Source: an uncultured Burkholderiales bacterium
GTDB taxonomy: Bacteria; Pseudomonadota; Gammaproteobacteria; Burkholderiales; Thiobacillaceae
Assembly: GCA_937925755.1 (NCBI GenBank)
Contig: CALAMX010000130.1
Span: forward strand, 1-14,592
Direction of reading: 5' to 3'
DNA length: 14,592 nucleotides
Below are positions 13,967 to 14,592 of this stretch, one piece after another. Numbering within the stretch: the first letter of the stretch is position 1; every line of letters begins with the position of its first letter. Below the pieces are notes generated by a model. It searched no databases. It saw only the letters and a program-made list of their open reading frames with translations, and had not been told where the DNA came from. A program made the translations under genes and the position numbers.

Positions 13967-14366
13967 GTAGGAGCGACGAGAGACGCGACACGTCGTGGTA
14001 TGCACCCAGTCGGTCGTTGTTGGTCGTTGTTGGTCGTCTTCGGTCGCGACTTTCGTCGCTCCTACAGGTCGCTCCTACAGAGGATGATGATGCCACACCG
14101 CCTGCTAAGCTCGTGCCTCGGGTAGGAGCGACGAGAGTCGCGACAATTCGTGGTATGCATCCCGTCGGTCGTTGTTGGTCGTTGTTGGTCGCGAGTTTCG
14201 TCGCTCCTACAGATCGTTCCCACGAGATCGGCACGGCAGGTGTAGGAGCGGCGAAAGCCGCGACACGTCGTGATGTGTATCCCATCGGTCGTTGTTGGTC
14301 GTTGTAGGTCGTTATTGGTCGCGACTTTCGTCGCTCCTACAGTTCGCTCCTACAGGTCGCTCCTAC
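13967..14366. repeat. Three REP-pair (BIME-like) units with a short tandem spacer repeat
   Basis: Each unit opens with a REP, GTAGGAGCGACGA followed by (A/G)AGTCGCGAC or a variant, at 13967, 14122 and 14242. Each closes with the inverted REP ending GTCGCTCCTAC at 14065, 14210 and 14340. Each REP is itself a small hairpin (GCGAC/GTCGC). Between the two lie a conserved GTGGTATGCA-type segment and two or three copies of GGTCGTTGTT. Units 1 and 3 carry extra trailing GGTCGCTCCTAC half-sites. The GTAGGAGCG core is a known REP type in gamma- and betaproteobacteria, usually mobilised by RAYT (TnpA-REP) transposases; none is encoded here. Confidence 0.9.
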
Positions 14367-14370
14367 GCAG

Positions 14371-14406
14371 GTTAAGCGAGGCGGAGCCGAGCGGTCGGAG
14401 CCAAAA
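14371..14406 (-). repeat. Partial copy of the GGCTCCGGCCGC hairpin repeat family
   Basis: On the minus strand this reads TTTTGGCTCCGACCGCTCGG and continues to CGCTTAAC, the lead-in half of the repeat seen in full at 14411-14478. The hairpin arms are missing; REP material follows directly. Confidence 0.7.
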
Positions 14407-14410
14407 CGCA

Positions 14411-14478
14411 GTTTCGGCGTAGGCTAACTTCGGCTTTAGCCGAAGTTAAGCGAGGCGAAGCCGAGCGGCCGGAGCCAA
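14411..14478 (-). repeat. Full copy of the GGCTCCGGCCGC hairpin repeat family
   Basis: On the minus strand it shares GGCTCCGGCCGC, TTAAC, the hairpin position, GTTAGCCT and CGCCGAAA with the repeats at 397-492 and 514-609. The stem differs: AACTTCGGC (14426-14434), loop TTTA, GCCGAAGTT (14439-14447). Both arms have changed together relative to AACATCCGC/GCGGATGTT, so pairing is preserved. Confidence 0.8.
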
Positions 14479-14592
14479 GACCGCGCAACGCATCGATGCG
14501 CCCGCGCAGCCAGTTATGCAGAGCTTCCCTAGAGATTCACGATAGACCCGGCGGCGGTCCGCCGCGTAGGCCCAAATCTCGACTCTCGGCGC
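14446..14592 (-). other. Possible 3' end of a gene entering from the right
   Basis: One minus-strand frame is open from the window edge to a TAA at 14448-14446 (48 codons). It starts APRVEIWAYAADRRRVYRESL and then runs into element sequence (GKLCITGCAG...), which would be a foreign tail. Another frame reads ...AAGSIVNL and stops at TAG inside the CTAG (14529-14532) that borders the element. The sequence is too short to decide which is real, or whether either is. Confidence 0.25.

Larger units (their letters stand above)
13867..14528. mobile_element. Region bounded by IS5-like inverted ends, filled with palindromic repeats
   Basis: The left end GGACGCTCTGCATAAC (13867-13882) and the reversed right end GGAAGCTCTGCATAAC (14513-14528) agree at 15 of 16 positions. 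The flanks are TTAG (13863-13866) and CTAG (14529-14532); both fit the YTAR target of IS5-type elements but they are not identical. No transposase frame exists inside. The interior holds three REP-pair units and two copies of a second hairpin repeat. It could be one MITE later invaded by repeats, or two separate element ends. The whole 13867-14592 stretch contains no gene that I can support with confidence. Confidence 0.6.

Noticed and set aside
13863..14307. Open frames of about 80-140 codons on both strands after hemN
   Set aside because: They consist of REP and tandem repeat sequence translated repeatedly (VVGRLRS, LLVVFG and similar); no coding signature.
13967..14366. Regular repeats that might suggest a CRISPR array
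   Set aside because: The repeats are in inverted pairs with conserved, not unique, spacers, and no cas genes lie nearby. They fit REP/BIME elements.

Overview
The window is a GC-rich proteobacterial chromosome segment. Gene content and order (purM-purN-DUF3108, cutA-dsbD, Ccm-type cytochrome c maturation, HemN, AlgC-type phosphomannomutase) fit a beta- or gammaproteobacterium. I cannot decide between the two from this sequence alone. The core genes are ordinary housekeeping genes. The unusual material sits in three intergenic stretches packed with repeats and small non-autonomous mobile elements.

Layout. 1-194: 3' end of a ccmI-like cytochrome c maturation gene (+). 195-565: no intact gene; it holds a 128-bp copy of the 3' end of the neighbouring TtcA-family gene and two copies of a hairpin repeat, while 195-272 shows nothing I recognise. 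566-1327: TtcA-family tRNA thiolation ATPase (-). 1392-3999: cutA-dsbD operon (-), with a DsbD that carries two tandem N-terminal alpha domains. 4021-4413: fxsA (+), divergent from cutA with 21 bp between start codons. 4420-5472: PerM/AI-2E-family membrane protein (-). 5514-8260: purM-purN-DUF3108 operon (+). 8257-9917: purE-purK operon (-), meeting the previous operon tail to tail on a shared TTAG. 10134-11510: algC-type phosphomannomutase/phosphoglucomutase (-). 11552-12006: tandem terminators, then a small unrecognised gene broken by two miniature elements. 12003-12434: SnoaL/NTF2-fold protein (-). 12496-13866: hemN (+). 13867-14528: a stretch bounded by IS5-like inverted ends and filled with REP-type palindromes. 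14529-14592: possibly the end of a further gene.

How the genes work together. CcmI (haem ligation to apocytochrome c), DsbD (reducing power for periplasmic thiols, including apocytochrome c) and HemN (oxygen-independent haem synthesis) fit an organism with c-type cytochromes and low-oxygen growth. PurE/PurK and PurM/PurN supply four enzymes of de novo IMP synthesis from two converging operons.

Most interesting observation. Between the SnoaL-like gene and algC, a 146-bp MITE (TTAG target duplication) and a 64-bp palindromic element (CTCG duplication) can be removed on paper. Removing both, with one copy of each duplication, leaves one uninterrupted 66-codon reading frame. It starts inside the end of the SnoaL-like gene and stops about 10 bp before two tandem intrinsic terminators. 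The same element family bounds the hemN-downstream region. Two of the insertions sit exactly on stop codons, because the TTAG target contains a stop on either strand, so the genes keep their normal ends.
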